Of a stretch of DNA of 64,000 bases, positions 34,446 through 43,350 are shown piece by piece (the first letter of the stretch is position 1; each line of letters begins with the position of its first letter). Location of the stretch: assembly GCA_964463505.1 (NCBI GenBank), contig CAYXDC010000006.1, forward strand, positions 1-64,000, given 5' to 3'. The notes beneath the pieces are model-generated. The model had not been told where the DNA came from. It searched no databases and saw only the letters and a list, made by a program, of their open reading frames with translations. The translations under genes were made by a program, and so were the position numbers. The stretch is from JAJZSS01 sp964463505 (GTDB lineage: Bacteria; Chloroflexota; Anaerolineae; Anaerolineales; UBA4823).

Positions 34446-37112
34446 TCAGGGGGCTGGCGAAAGATCTATATTCAATGCCGCACTCAGCAGGGCGCGCCCG
34501 GCTTGCTGCGCAGCGACGGCTGGCGATTCTTCCAGCAGGACGACCACCACGCGCGCCGCAGAAGCATTCTCCGGCAGCGTTCCGCCTAGATACCAGGCTA
34601 CCATCCCGGCTTCGCCCAGCGGCGCCAAGCCGCTGGCTTCCCAGACGAGCTGCTCTGGCAGAGCCAGTAGGCGCGCCGCGCGTTGGGTGCCGCCGGCGGG
34701 CAGGGCGTTTGCGGCTGTAGCTGCAGGTGGGAGCAGCACCCAGCCCGCCTGAGGTGTATTTACGCCCGTAGCCAGGCTGAGCGCCGGCAGCGAACCTGCA
34801 TTGGTCAGCGCTGCTGCGGCGCGTGCCAGTTGCAGCGGGCTGATCTGCAGTGTACCGGTTCCCAGCGCTTCACGATCATCTTCCGGCCAGGCTGCCAGGC
34901 TGGTGCTACTGAAAGCCTCCAGACCGATCTCCGGCGGGCTAAAAAATCCCAGGCTGTTCAATAAATTCAGGCGTTGTGCAGGTTCTAGCGTCTCAACCAG
35001 GGCCAGTTGGGCGTCCGGGCACCCTGCAGCCACGCGCGTTCCCCAGGCCGCCTCGCCTTCGGGTAGTGCTCCCGGTGCCAGGGCGCAGTCCCGGGTTGAA
35101 CCCACCAGGCTGCGCTCGGGCAGGTCTCCAGCCGCAGCCGCCTGCGCCAGGAAGAAGGGCGCTAGGCTGGTTCCGGGCAGGTAGCTGCCTTGCACTGCCC
35201 GATTGATCAGGGGTTTGGTGGGGTCGCCGATTAAAGTTTCCCATTGCGCTTCGAGCTGGTTGGAATCAAAAGTCGGGTGCGAAGCCAAGGCCAGGATCTC
35301 CCCGCTGAGCGCGTCCAGCAAAACCGCCGCGCCGCGCTGCTCGCCCAGGCTGGCATCTGCCAGGGTCTGTAAGGCAAGGTCCAGGCTCAGGCGCACATCC
35401 AGGCCGGGTGGAGGCTCACCATACACCAGGTGATTCCACCAGATGGTCAGCCCGGGATTGCCTTGCAAGCCGCGCAGGTAGGGGTCCAGGCTGGCTTCCA
35501 GGCCAGATTGCCCATAAACCGGATTCGTATAGCCGACAACTGCGCTGAGCTGCGGGTAGCGGGTTACGCGGAGGTAGCTGCCAGACTCGCCCTCAGTTTC
35601 ATTAATTGGGTTCAGATTGCGGTCGAGCAGCGCGCCGCGCTCGACATTGCGGTCGGAGATCACCCGGCGGGCGTTATCGGTGCGCCCCAATAAGTCTGGG
35701 CCACGCACCACCGCCCACCAGCCCAGTACCAGGGCCGCCCCCGCCAGACCCGCCAGGATCAGCGTTCCCAGGTGTAAGTATGGGCGGCTGGCGGATTGCG
35801 CCACCAGGCGTACCGTCGGCTGGCTGCTGATCAGGATCAAGAGCAGGACTGCCACCAGAGAGGTTAGCAGCGACGAGCCGCCGTAAGAGACAAACGGCAG
35901 GGTCACCCCGGTCAGGGGCAGCAAACGCAGGTTACCGCCAATGATCAGGACGCTCTGCCCCCCGATGTAGGCGGTCAGCCCGCCTGCCAGCAAACGCCGG
36001 AAGGGGTCGGGAGCATGCAGGGCGATCTGCAGGCCGCGCCCGCTGAGCAGCGCTAACAGGGCCAGCAGCCCCAATCCACCTACCAGGCCGGTTTCTTCCA
36101 CGATGGCGGCGAAGATAAAATCTGAATGCGGCACGGGCACCAGTCCGGGGTTGCCCAGGCCTGGCCCGCGCCCAAATACGCCCCCATTGGCGATTGCCAG
36201 CAGGGATTGGACGATCTGGTAAGAACGCCCGCTGGGGTCCAGCCAGGGGTTGAGCCAGGCATCCATGCGCAGGCGCACCAAGTCAAACAGCAGCATCCCG
36301 GCCACACCTGCCGCGCTGATCACCAGCGCCCCGGTCACCGGTGCAATGCGCCGCCCGGTGCTGAGATAGATGATGGTTGTATACAGGAACAGGAAGATCG
36401 TAGCCGTGCCCAGGTCACGCTGCACCAGTAACAAGCCCAGCGCCAGGCCGGTCATCACCAGGGTGGGAGCCAACAGTCCCATCAGGACGCGCCGGTTGGG
36501 GTGCTGCCCAGCAGGCAGCGTGGCGCGCGGTTCGCCCAGGTAGGCTGCCAGATAGATCACCAGCAGTAATTTGAGCGGCTCGGAAGGCTGCAGATAAATC
36601 CCGCAGCAGCCCAGCCACATGCGTGGACCGTACCCCAGTGGGTTGGTGCCCAGCCACAGGGTCAGGCCCGTGAGCAGTAAGCCACTCGTGAGCCAGACGT
36701 ATTTGTAACGCCGCAGGCTGCTCAAGTCGGGTGCCAGGCGGAATAAGCCCACGCCCAGCATGGCTGCCCCGGCGATAAACCATGCGCTCTGGCGCAGCCC
36801 TGCTGCGGGCCACAGGCGGTAAATAGTCAGCAAACCCCAGCCCATCAGTAAACCGGTAAGCGGCAGCAGGTAGGGGTCGTGACGCTCCAGGCGGCGGTTA
36901 AGCCAGTTCTCCAGCAGCCTGATAAATGCCAGCCAGGCAGCCACACCGATCCAATGCTGCCAGCGCAGGTCCACAGGCCAGCTACGGGCGCGTACGGCTG
37001 GCGCCAAGCTGAGCGCTGCCGCATATACCAGCATAAACAGCGTCGCCAGGATCAGCAGGCGACGCTGCAGTTGTTGATCGGGAGTAGGGATCGGTCGTTC
37101 AGCGACACTCAA
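34446..37112 (-). CDS. SEDS (FtsW/RodA) glycosyltransferase fused to a degenerate penicillin-binding domain
   Basis: 888 residues. Residues 1-70 add two helices; 80-435 are a SEDS polymerase with the conserved Asp D331 in PHSDFIFAAIVEETG and GGNLRLLPLTGVTLPFVSYGG. Residues 445-465 are a membrane segment leading to a class B PBP: pedestal (DRNVERGALLDRN, GYTNPVYGQSGLEASLD) and transpeptidase fold (GAAVLLDALSGEILALAS, GTGTLQISPLQLARA). The active-site motifs are altered: PGSTFK is PGTSLA (646-651), SxN is GCP, and KTG is ASG (826-828). It probably polymerises glycan but cannot crosslink. Start is TTG 37112, 3 nt after the MTA phosphorylase stop, with no ribosome site. Confidence 0.88.
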   Translation of the reverse strand: MSVAERPIPTPDQQLQRRLLILATLFMLVYAAALSLAPAVRARSWPVDLRWQHWIGVAAWLAFIRLLENWLNRRLERHDPYLLPLTGLLMGWGLLTIYRLWPAAGLRQSAWFIAGAAMLGVGLFRLAPDLSSLRRYKYVWLTSGLLLTGLTLWLGTNPLGYGPRMWLGCCGIYLQPSEPLKLLLVIYLAAYLGEPRATLPAGQHPNRRVLMGLLAPTLVMTGLALGLLLVQRDLGTATIFLFLYTTIIYLSTGRRIAPVTGALVISAAGVAGMLLFDLVRLRMDAWLNPWLDPSGRSYQIVQSLLAIANGGVFGRGPGLGNPGLVPVPHSDFIFAAIVEETGLVGGLGLLALLALLSGRGLQIALHAPDPFRRLLAGGLTAYIGGQSVLIIGGNLRLLPLTGVTLPFVSYGGSSLLTSLVAVLLLILISSQPTVRLVAQSASRPYLHLGTLILAGLAGAALVLGWWAVVRGPDLLGRTDNARRVISDRNVERGALLDRNLNPINETEGESGSYLRVTRYPQLSAVVGYTNPVYGQSGLEASLDPYLRGLQGNPGLTIWWNHLVYGEPPPGLDVRLSLDLALQTLADASLGEQRGAAVLLDALSGEILALASHPTFDSNQLEAQWETLIGDPTKPLINRAVQGSYLPGTSLAPFFLAQAAAAGDLPERSLVGSTRDCALAPGALPEGEAAWGTRVAAGCPDAQLALVETLEPAQRLNLLNSLGFFSPPEIGLEAFSSTSLAAWPEDDREALGTGTLQISPLQLARAAAALTNAGSLPALSLATGVNTPQAGWVLLPPAATAANALPAGGTQRAARLLALPEQLVWEASGLAPLGEAGMVAWYLGGTLPENASAARVVVVLLEESPAVAAQQAGRALLSAALNIDLSPAP

Positions 37113-37115
37113 GGG

Positions 37116-37985
37116 TTACTGCGCCAGGTATTTCCCCACCAGCAAACTCAGGCGGCTGCGCATCTCGGGGGGGACTGCCTTGGGGTCGGTGATCAGCGCA
37201 TTTTCCAGGGCGTTGCCGCATTCACAATCGCGCTGCGTCGCCAGGTCTGAAGCCAGCGTGAGAATAATTTTCTGCGCCAGTTGCAGGTTGCGGTTCAGGA
37301 TCTCCACGACTAGATCCACCGAAACCGGCGCTTCTGAGATATGCCAGACATCATAATCGGTGACATGCGCCATGGTGGCATAGCAAATCTCGGCCTCGCG
37401 CGCCAGGAACGCTTCAGGAGAGGCGGTCATGCCAATGATCGACATCCCCCACGCCCGGTAAGTATTCGATTCTCCACGCGTCGAGAAGCGCGGCCCTTCA
37501 ATGGTCACCAGGGACCCGCCTTTGTGCACCTTGGGGGTGCGTATCTTGGAGGCCGAGAACAACTGGGCGGAGAGGTCCGGGCAGAATGGATCGGCGACGC
37601 CGACATGTCCCACCAGTCCTTCGCCAAAGAAGGTGTTCTGCCGCCCGCGCGTCAGGTCGAAGATCTGGTTGGGGATGACAATATCCCCGGGCGAGTAATC
37701 TTCGCGCAGGGAGCCGCAGGCACTGACGCTGACGATGCGTTCCACGCCGAGTGATTTCAGGGCGTAGATATTGGCGCGGTAAGGCACTTCACCGGGCATC
37801 AGGTGGTGTCCCAGTCCATGCCGGGAGAGAAATGCTACCGGAACGCCGGAAAGCTCACCCACGGTAATCGGAGAGCTGGGCTTGCCAAAGGGGGTATCGA
37901 CTTCGAGCTGCTGGATTTTCTCCAGACCGGGCATGCTTTGCAGGCCGGTGCCGCCAATGACAGCAAGTTTGGGTTGTGTTTGCAT
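37116..37985 (-). CDS. mtnP: S-methyl-5'-thioadenosine phosphorylase
   Basis: 289 residues of the PNP/MTAP family. Motifs: VIGGTGLQSMPG at the N-terminus, SRHGLGHHLMPGEVPYRAN, SACGSLREDYSPGD, TIEGPRFSTRGESN, and the substrate segment MTASPEAFLAREAEICYA. It phosphorolyses methylthioadenosine, a by-product of polyamine and related synthesis. ATG 37985 has GGAGG at 8 nt and gives the typical N-terminus; seven further open codons upstream are less likely used. It sits between FHA and SEDS genes in a cell-wall operon without an obvious functional link. Confidence 0.92.
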   Translation of the reverse strand: MQTQPKLAVIGGTGLQSMPGLEKIQQLEVDTPFGKPSSPITVGELSGVPVAFLSRHGLGHHLMPGEVPYRANIYALKSLGVERIVSVSACGSLREDYSPGDIVIPNQIFDLTRGRQNTFFGEGLVGHVGVADPFCPDLSAQLFSASKIRTPKVHKGGSLVTIEGPRFSTRGESNTYRAWGMSIIGMTASPEAFLAREAEICYATMAHVTDYDVWHISEAPVSVDLVVEILNRNLQLAQKIILTLASDLATQRDCECGNALENALITDPKAVPPEMRSRLSLLVGKYLAQ

Positions 37986-38028
37986 GGGTTCGCCCTCCGC
38001 GTTCAAAATTAGCCTGAAGATTTCCGGC

Positions 38029-38463
38029 TCAATGAGAATGTTCGATCAGGACGTTTAGTTCGACCTGCCCACAGCGTAAGTGATCGCCGTGGGTGATCAC
38101 CACCGGCTCGCCCACAATCTCCTGGTTCAAGAGTGTGCCGTTGCGCGAATGCAAGTCTTCCAGCCACCACTGCCCGTGATGGAAACTCAGCCGGGCGTGG
38201 CGCGCAGAGATGGTGGGGTCGTCCAGGTGCAGGTCGCTGGCGGGATCGCGCCCCACCAGCACCAGCTGGGTATTGTAATAAGCGGGCTCGACCTGAGCAT
38301 CGGCTGGCAGCAGCGCCAGGCGCGGGAATTGCGGTGCAGCCATATGCCGGCTGGCGGAGCGCAGGCTTTGCCAGGTCAGGTACAATGCCAGACCCAGAAA
38401 ACCATACAGTGCCAGGGCTAAGATGGCGCGCAAGGCCAACAATAGCGGAGCGCTGAAGCTCAT
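38029..38463 (-). CDS. FhaB-like membrane FHA protein
   Basis: 144 residues: an N-terminal membrane helix (LLLALRAILALALYGFLGLALYL, given here in parts) and a C-terminal FHA domain with LVLVGRDPASDLHLDD, SARHARLSFHHGQWW and SRNGTLLNQE, the conserved Arg, Ser-x-x-His and Asn-Gly sites of phosphothreonine recognition. Size and layout match actinobacterial FhaB (FipA). The start ATG overlaps the fhaA stop as ATGA, so translation is coupled. Cytoplasmic FHA domain tethered to the membrane. Confidence 0.87.
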   Translation of the reverse strand: MSFSAPLLLALRAILALALYGFLGLALYLTWQSLRSASRHMAAPQFPRLALLPADAQVEPAYYNTQLVLVGRDPASDLHLDDPTISARHARLSFHHGQWWLEDLHSRNGTLLNQEIVGEPVVITHGDHLRCGQVELNVLIEHSH

Positions 38464-39248
38464 CGGATCACCTCGGGGCCAGGTGAGAGCCGCCCGATAT
38501 CCTGAGTCTCACTGGAGGGGTCTTGCCCGTACACCAGGGGCACGCCTGCCAGGGTGATTACGTCGCCAGGCGCCAGCAAGGCCTGCCGCACCCGCTCGCC
38601 GTTGACATAGGTGCCGCCGGTCGAATCCAGGTCAAAGATCAGGTAACGCCCGCGCACAGCTCGTAATTGGGCATGCACGCGCGAGACGCGCGCATCATTT
38701 ACCACCAGGTGGTTATCAGAACGCCGCCCAATATTGATCACACTGCGCCGCAGGGAGAAAGCTTGCACGCCATCCACGATCAAAAAGGCATCCGGGGGGA
38801 ATTCCCCGTTCTGCAGCCATTCATCCTGACTCAGGTCGCTGGTCTGGGCCAAGCCCGCCAGGCTGTTTTGAGAATGAATACTGACCTCGCTGCCATTCAA
38901 GGACGCTTCTACGTAAACACGCAAGACTGGAGGGCTGGAGAATGTAACTCCCGCCTGGGCCGCGGCTTCCTCTAGCGCCTGGCTGAGCTGGTCAAACAGG
39001 CCTGGATTGGCTTCCAGGAGCGCCATACGTTGTGGTGAGACAAACAAGGTATATAAATTAGGCGCAACCAGCTTACCATTGGCTTCCTGGTGTAGTCCGG
39101 TTTGCACTTCACGCGCCAGGCGTTGGGCCAGGTCTTCTTCCGGCGAGCCGCGCCCGAATAAGCGTGCCGCGCTGCCTTCGATAAGGTTTTGCAGGCGGGC
39201 TTCAATCTTTGCCAGGGGGTTGCGTGAGTTGGAGCGAGATGGTTTCAT
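38460..39248 (-). CDS. FhaA-like protein (DUF3662 plus FHA)
   Basis: 262 residues. The N-terminal ~120 match the DUF3662/FhaA_N domain (LAKIEARLQNLIEGSAARLFGRG, LVAPNLYTLFVSPQRM), then a linker and a C-terminal FHA domain with INIGRRSDNHLVVND, SRVHAQL and GGTYVNGERV. In Mycobacterium FhaA reads phosphothreonine on the pseudokinase MviN to control peptidoglycan precursor supply. It is the first gene of the FhaA-FhaB-MTAP-SEDS operon. ATG 39248 is preferred to an upstream in-frame ATG that overlaps the -10. No Ser/Thr kinase lies in the window. Confidence 0.87.
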   Translation of the reverse strand: MKPSRSNSRNPLAKIEARLQNLIEGSAARLFGRGSPEEDLAQRLAREVQTGLHQEANGKLVAPNLYTLFVSPQRMALLEANPGLFDQLSQALEEAAAQAGVTFSSPPVLRVYVEASLNGSEVSIHSQNSLAGLAQTSDLSQDEWLQNGEFPPDAFLIVDGVQAFSLRRSVINIGRRSDNHLVVNDARVSRVHAQLRAVRGRYLIFDLDSTGGTYVNGERVRQALLAPGDVITLAGVPLVYGQDPSSETQDIGRLSPGPEVIR

Positions 39249-39266
39249 GGGCTCATTCACCCGGTT

Positions 39267-39272
39267 ATTATA
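39267..39272 (-). promoter_or_regulatory. -10 element of the FHA/SEDS operon
   Basis: Minus-strand TATAAT 19 bp before ATG 39248; short leader, weak ribosome site, poor -35. Confidence 0.4.
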
Positions 39273-39305
39273 ATGCAACCTGCGATGGATGAGCAGCCGT
39301 GTGGT

Positions 39306-39334
39306 TTGTGCTAGAATGTTGATAGACCTATACT
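39306..39334 (+). promoter_or_regulatory. Promoter of archease-rtcB
   Basis: TTGTGC, 17-bp spacer, TATACT. The gene starts 17 bp after the -10, with AAGGAG at 39335-39340. Confidence 0.5.
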
Positions 39335-39350
39335 AAGGAGTGTACTGGGA

Positions 39351-39779
39351 ATGGTTGCACCGGCAGGCTACCGCGAAATCGATCATGCCGCCGACTGGGA
39401 GCTGGAAGTCTGGGCGCCAGACTTGCCTGGCGTGCTGGAACAGGCTGCCCGGGGTATGCAGCACCTGGCAGGCTTGCGCCTGCAAGACGCGCCTGCACGC
39501 TTGCTTGAGCTTCAGCTAACTGCCGCCGACGCCGAAAGCTTGCTGGTAACTTTCCTGGGTGAGCTGCTCTACAGCATCGAACAACATAAGCTGGGTTTTA
39601 GCGATTTTGACCTGCACGTAAGCCAGCTACCCGAGGATGCCGGCCTGGAATTGCATGCCAGCTTGCAAGGGCAGCCCCTGCTGGCGCTGGAGAAAGAAAT
39701 CAAAGCCGTCACCTATCACCGGCTGGAAGTGCAGAGCACACCGGCTGGATTGTGCACCCGGATCGTATTTGACGTCTGA
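39351..39779 (+). CDS. Archease
   Basis: 142 residues of the archease family, the activator that promotes guanylylation and turnover of the RNA ligase RtcB. It has the metal-site opening YREIDHAADWELEVW, the central AESLLVTFLGELLYSIE and the end KAVTYHRLEV. The two acidic residues and His of the family's metal site are apparently in DHAAD and near the C-terminal FDV. ATG 39351 has AAGGAG at 10 nt. It precedes rtcB by 20 bp, the standard partner arrangement. Confidence 0.93.
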   Translation: MVAPAGYREIDHAADWELEVWAPDLPGVLEQAARGMQHLAGLRLQDAPARLLELQLTAADAESLLVTFLGELLYSIEQHKLGFSDFDLHVSQLPEDAGLELHASLQGQPLLALEKEIKAVTYHRLEVQSTPAGLCTRIVFDV

Positions 39780-39799
39780 CGGTGGGTGCGGAGGTTGAG

Positions 39800-41251
39800 A
39801 TGGTAAACCTGAGAGATTTAAAGAAGATCAGCGATTATGAATGGGAGATTCCCCAGAGCTACCGCGGGGATATGCGCGTCCCGGTGCGCATCTTTGCCAG
39901 CCGCCGCCTGCTGGAAGCGGTGATGGACGACAAATCCCTGGAGCAAGCTGTCAATGCAGCCTCTTTGCCCGGGCTGGTGGGGCAGGTCAACATCATGCCG
40001 GACATGCACCAGGGCTACGGCTTCCCCATTGGCGCGGTGGCTGCTACGCGCCTGCCCGATGGGGTCATCTCTCCCGGTGCAGTGGGCTACGATATCAATT
40101 GTGGGGTGCGCCTGTTAGCCTCCCCCCTTCAATATCCGCAGGTGGAGCCATACCTGGATGAATTAGCCACCACGCTTAACGCTTACTGCCCCAGCGGGGT
40201 CGGTGAGTCTGGCTCGGTGAAGCTCACAGATCACGACCTGGAGCAGGTCTGCCGGGAAGGCTCGAGCTGGGCGCTGAAAAACGGCTATGCCACCCCAACC
40301 GACCTACGCCGTACGGAAGCCGGCGGGCGCCTTGAAGGAGCCGACCCTGCCAAAGTCAGCCTGCGAGCGCGCCAGCGCGGCCGCCCGCAGCTGGGCACCC
40401 TGGGCGCCGGCAACCATTTTATCGAGGTTGATATCGTGGACCAGGTGTATGATTCCCGCGCTGCCCAGGCGATGGGCTTGCAAGAAGGCTGTCTGGCGCT
40501 GCAAATTCACTGCGGCTCACGCGGTTTCGGACACCAAATCTGCACCGACTACGTGCAGAGTTTCCAATCGGCTGTCAAACGCTATAATATTCACCTGCCC
40601 GACCGTGAGCTGGTGTGCGCCCCGTTGAACTCCCCTGAAGGCCAGGATTACCTAGCCGCCATGCGCTGCGCCGCAAATTATGCCTTTGCCAACCGCCAGG
40701 TGCTGGCATATCACGCCCGGCGTGCCTTTGAAGCTGTCTTGGCAGTGAAAGGCCTGCCTTTTCAACTGCACCAGGTGTACGACATTGCCCATAATATGGC
40801 CAAGTTCGAAACGCATCTGATCGATGGCAAGCCAATGAAAGTCTGTGTGCATCGCAAGGGCGCCACGCGTGCCTTTGGTCCGGGGCACCCCGAGCTACCG
40901 GAAGAATATCGCGCCCTGGGCCAGCCGGTGCTGGTGCCAGGCAGTATGGGCACAGCCTCCTGGGTGCTGCTTGGCACCGAGGCCAGCATGGAGCGCTCGT
41001 TTGGCTCATCCTGTCATGGGGCGGGGCGGGTGATGAGCCGCGCCCAGGCCAAAAAACAGGTGCGCGGCGAAACGCTGCGGCGTGATCTCGAAAAAGATGG
41101 CATCCATATCCGGGCTGGCTCGCTGCCAGGCTTGGCCGAGGAAGCTCCGCAGGCCTATAAAGATGTGGACGATGTGGTAGCGGTGGTGTGTGGGGCGCAA
41201 ATTGCTCGCAAGGTAGCCCGCCTGGTCCCGGTGGCGGTCATCAAAGGCTGA
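39800..41251 (+). CDS. rtcB: RNA-splicing ligase RtcB
   Basis: GTP- and Mn-dependent ligase joining 2',3'-cyclic phosphate (or 3'-phosphate) and 5'-OH RNA ends in RNA repair or tRNA splicing. 483 residues. Motifs: MPDMHQGYGFPIG, GAVGYDINCGVRL (metal-binding Asp and Cys), LGAGNHFIEV, IHCGSRGFGHQ, HRKGATRAFGPG, GSMGTASWVL and the guanylylated His region SSCHGAGR. ATG 39800 has CGGAGG at 5 nt; an upstream GTG 39782 is less likely. It forms an operon with archease. Confidence 0.96.
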   Translation: MVNLRDLKKISDYEWEIPQSYRGDMRVPVRIFASRRLLEAVMDDKSLEQAVNAASLPGLVGQVNIMPDMHQGYGFPIGAVAATRLPDGVISPGAVGYDINCGVRLLASPLQYPQVEPYLDELATTLNAYCPSGVGESGSVKLTDHDLEQVCREGSSWALKNGYATPTDLRRTEAGGRLEGADPAKVSLRARQRGRPQLGTLGAGNHFIEVDIVDQVYDSRAAQAMGLQEGCLALQIHCGSRGFGHQICTDYVQSFQSAVKRYNIHLPDRELVCAPLNSPEGQDYLAAMRCAANYAFANRQVLAYHARRAFEAVLAVKGLPFQLHQVYDIAHNMAKFETHLIDGKPMKVCVHRKGATRAFGPGHPELPEEYRALGQPVLVPGSMGTASWVLLGTEASMERSFGSSCHGAGRVMSRAQAKKQVRGETLRRDLEKDGIHIRAGSLPGLAEEAPQAYKDVDDVVAVVCGAQIARKVARLVPVAVIKG

Positions 41252-41344
41252 GCCGACCTGGCAGCGGTCCTCACCGGACCAGGGAACAAAATTTGTCCGG
41301 ATGGCGTCTTATTCCTGAAAGCTGATATACCAAGGAGGATGATC

Positions 41345-41887
41345 ATGCGTAGTAATTTATTGGGTTTACTTCTCGTACTGGCGATGCTCCTGAGCGCTTG
41401 CGCCCAGGCAGCCCCCAGCGAACCTTTACCGGGCAATACCCCGGCCGGGGAGAACCCGTTACCCAGTGATACCCCGCCGGTTTTTGAGCCGGTCGATCCC
41501 GATGATGTGGTCACAGGCCCCGACAAGCCAGGGGATGCTACACCCCCAGCTAACGACTGGGACCCTCAACCGGAAGATAAGTTCCTGGAGCGCGGAAACG
41601 TCTTCATCAACGCCCGAGATTTGTTGATCATGGAGAGTTTTCCGCCCCAATACGCGCTCAGCCTGGAAGGCGACCTGCCTACCCCCTGCAACCTGTTGCG
41701 CGTAATAGTCGCTGAACCGGATGCGCAAGGCCAGATCGCAGTCGAAGCCTATAGTGTGGTCGATCCCAATGTGGCCTGCATCCAGATGCTATCTCCGTTC
41801 AGCGTGAGTATTCCGCTGGGTAGCTTTGAAACCGGGCAGTACACTGTCCTGTTGAATGGTGAAAAAGTCGGGCAGATCGGCGAATAG
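41345..41887 (+). CDS. Predicted lipoprotein, unknown function
   Basis: 180 residues. Lipobox LLSAC with Cys19, a Pro/Asp-rich disordered stretch to about residue 75, then a compact beta-rich domain with two Cys (TPCNLLRVIV and NVACIQMLSPFSV) that could form a disulfide. The ending SFETGQYTVLLNGEKVGQIGE resembles exported Ig-like domains of unknown role. ATG 41345 has AAGGAGG at 6 nt; the ATG at 41339 abuts the ribosome site and is unlikely. Confidence 0.75.
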   Translation: MRSNLLGLLLVLAMLLSACAQAAPSEPLPGNTPAGENPLPSDTPPVFEPVDPDDVVTGPDKPGDATPPANDWDPQPEDKFLERGNVFINARDLLIMESFPPQYALSLEGDLPTPCNLLRVIVAEPDAQGQIAVEAYSVVDPNVACIQMLSPFSVSIPLGSFETGQYTVLLNGEKVGQIGE

Positions 41888-41903
41888 CCGGCGCCTGTAA
41901 AAC

Positions 41904-41937
41904 AAAAACGACCGTGCCGGGCTGCGCGGTCGTTTTT
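41904..41937. terminator. Bidirectional terminator
   Basis: Perfect 11-bp stem AAAAACGACCG/CGGTCGTTTTT with a 12-nt loop; T-runs on both strands. It lies between the convergent lipoprotein and GlnQ genes. Confidence 0.9.
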
Positions 41938-41978
41938 CGTTAATGGCTTGGCCTGCTGCACAATCTTGGGGAATGCAC

Positions 41979-42737
<759 letters not shown>

Positions 42738-42870
42738 GGCTTCCTCCTGGGGCGAGTGGACGATATTTTGGAAAGTTAAATCCTGTGGTGGTCAGCGACT
42801 GATTTGAGAATTATAAAGTGATTTTCCCTGAGGGCAAGCCTGTGCGCCAATCTCATGGCCGCAAATTGTC

Positions 42871-43350
42871 TCAGTCGCGGGTTGCGATGGGCGCGCTACG
42901 GGCATTGGTCAGTTTTAGCAAGTCTGTCACGGGCAAGCGGATATTTAACCCGCGCTGACCGCCAGATATGTAGATCTCGACCAGCGACTGGGCGGTTTCA
43001 TCCACTAGCACCTGGAAACCTTTGTTGAGCAGTGCCAGGGGCGAGATACCGCCGGCCTGCAGCCCGGTGAGCTGCTCGGCTTCGCGCTCGGTGGGCAGGA
43101 AGACCTTCTTTTCGCCGATGGCTTTCGCCACAGCTTTCAGATCGACTTCGGACGGACCAGGAACAACCGCCAGGATGGGTTTGCCTTTCCTTTCACGCTT
43201 CATCACGATCGTCTTGAAAACTTGTTCAGGCGGTACGCCCAGGATTTGGGCGGCTTCCAGCGCGCCCAGCTTTTCGGGCGGCAACTCGTAGGCTGTGAAA
43301 GCGATCTTGCGGCTCTCCAGCAGGCGTGTGACGTTATTGCGGATGCTCAT
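42871..43350 (-). CDS. YbaK/EbsC-type aminoacyl-tRNA deacylase
   Basis: 159 residues. The YbaK fold is shown by GALEAAQILGVPPEQVFKT, LAVVPGPSEVDLKAVAKAIG and SPLALLNKGFQVLVDE. YbaK-type proteins remove Cys mis-attached to tRNA-Pro. Its start ATG overlaps the histidine kinase stop (ATGA), so it is the third gene of the response regulator-kinase operon. Confidence 0.88.
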   Translation of the reverse strand: MSIRNNVTRLLESRKIAFTAYELPPEKLGALEAAQILGVPPEQVFKTIVMKRERKGKPILAVVPGPSEVDLKAVAKAIGEKKVFLPTEREAEQLTGLQAGGISPLALLNKGFQVLVDETAQSLVEIYISGGQRGLNIRLPVTDLLKLTNARSAPIATRD

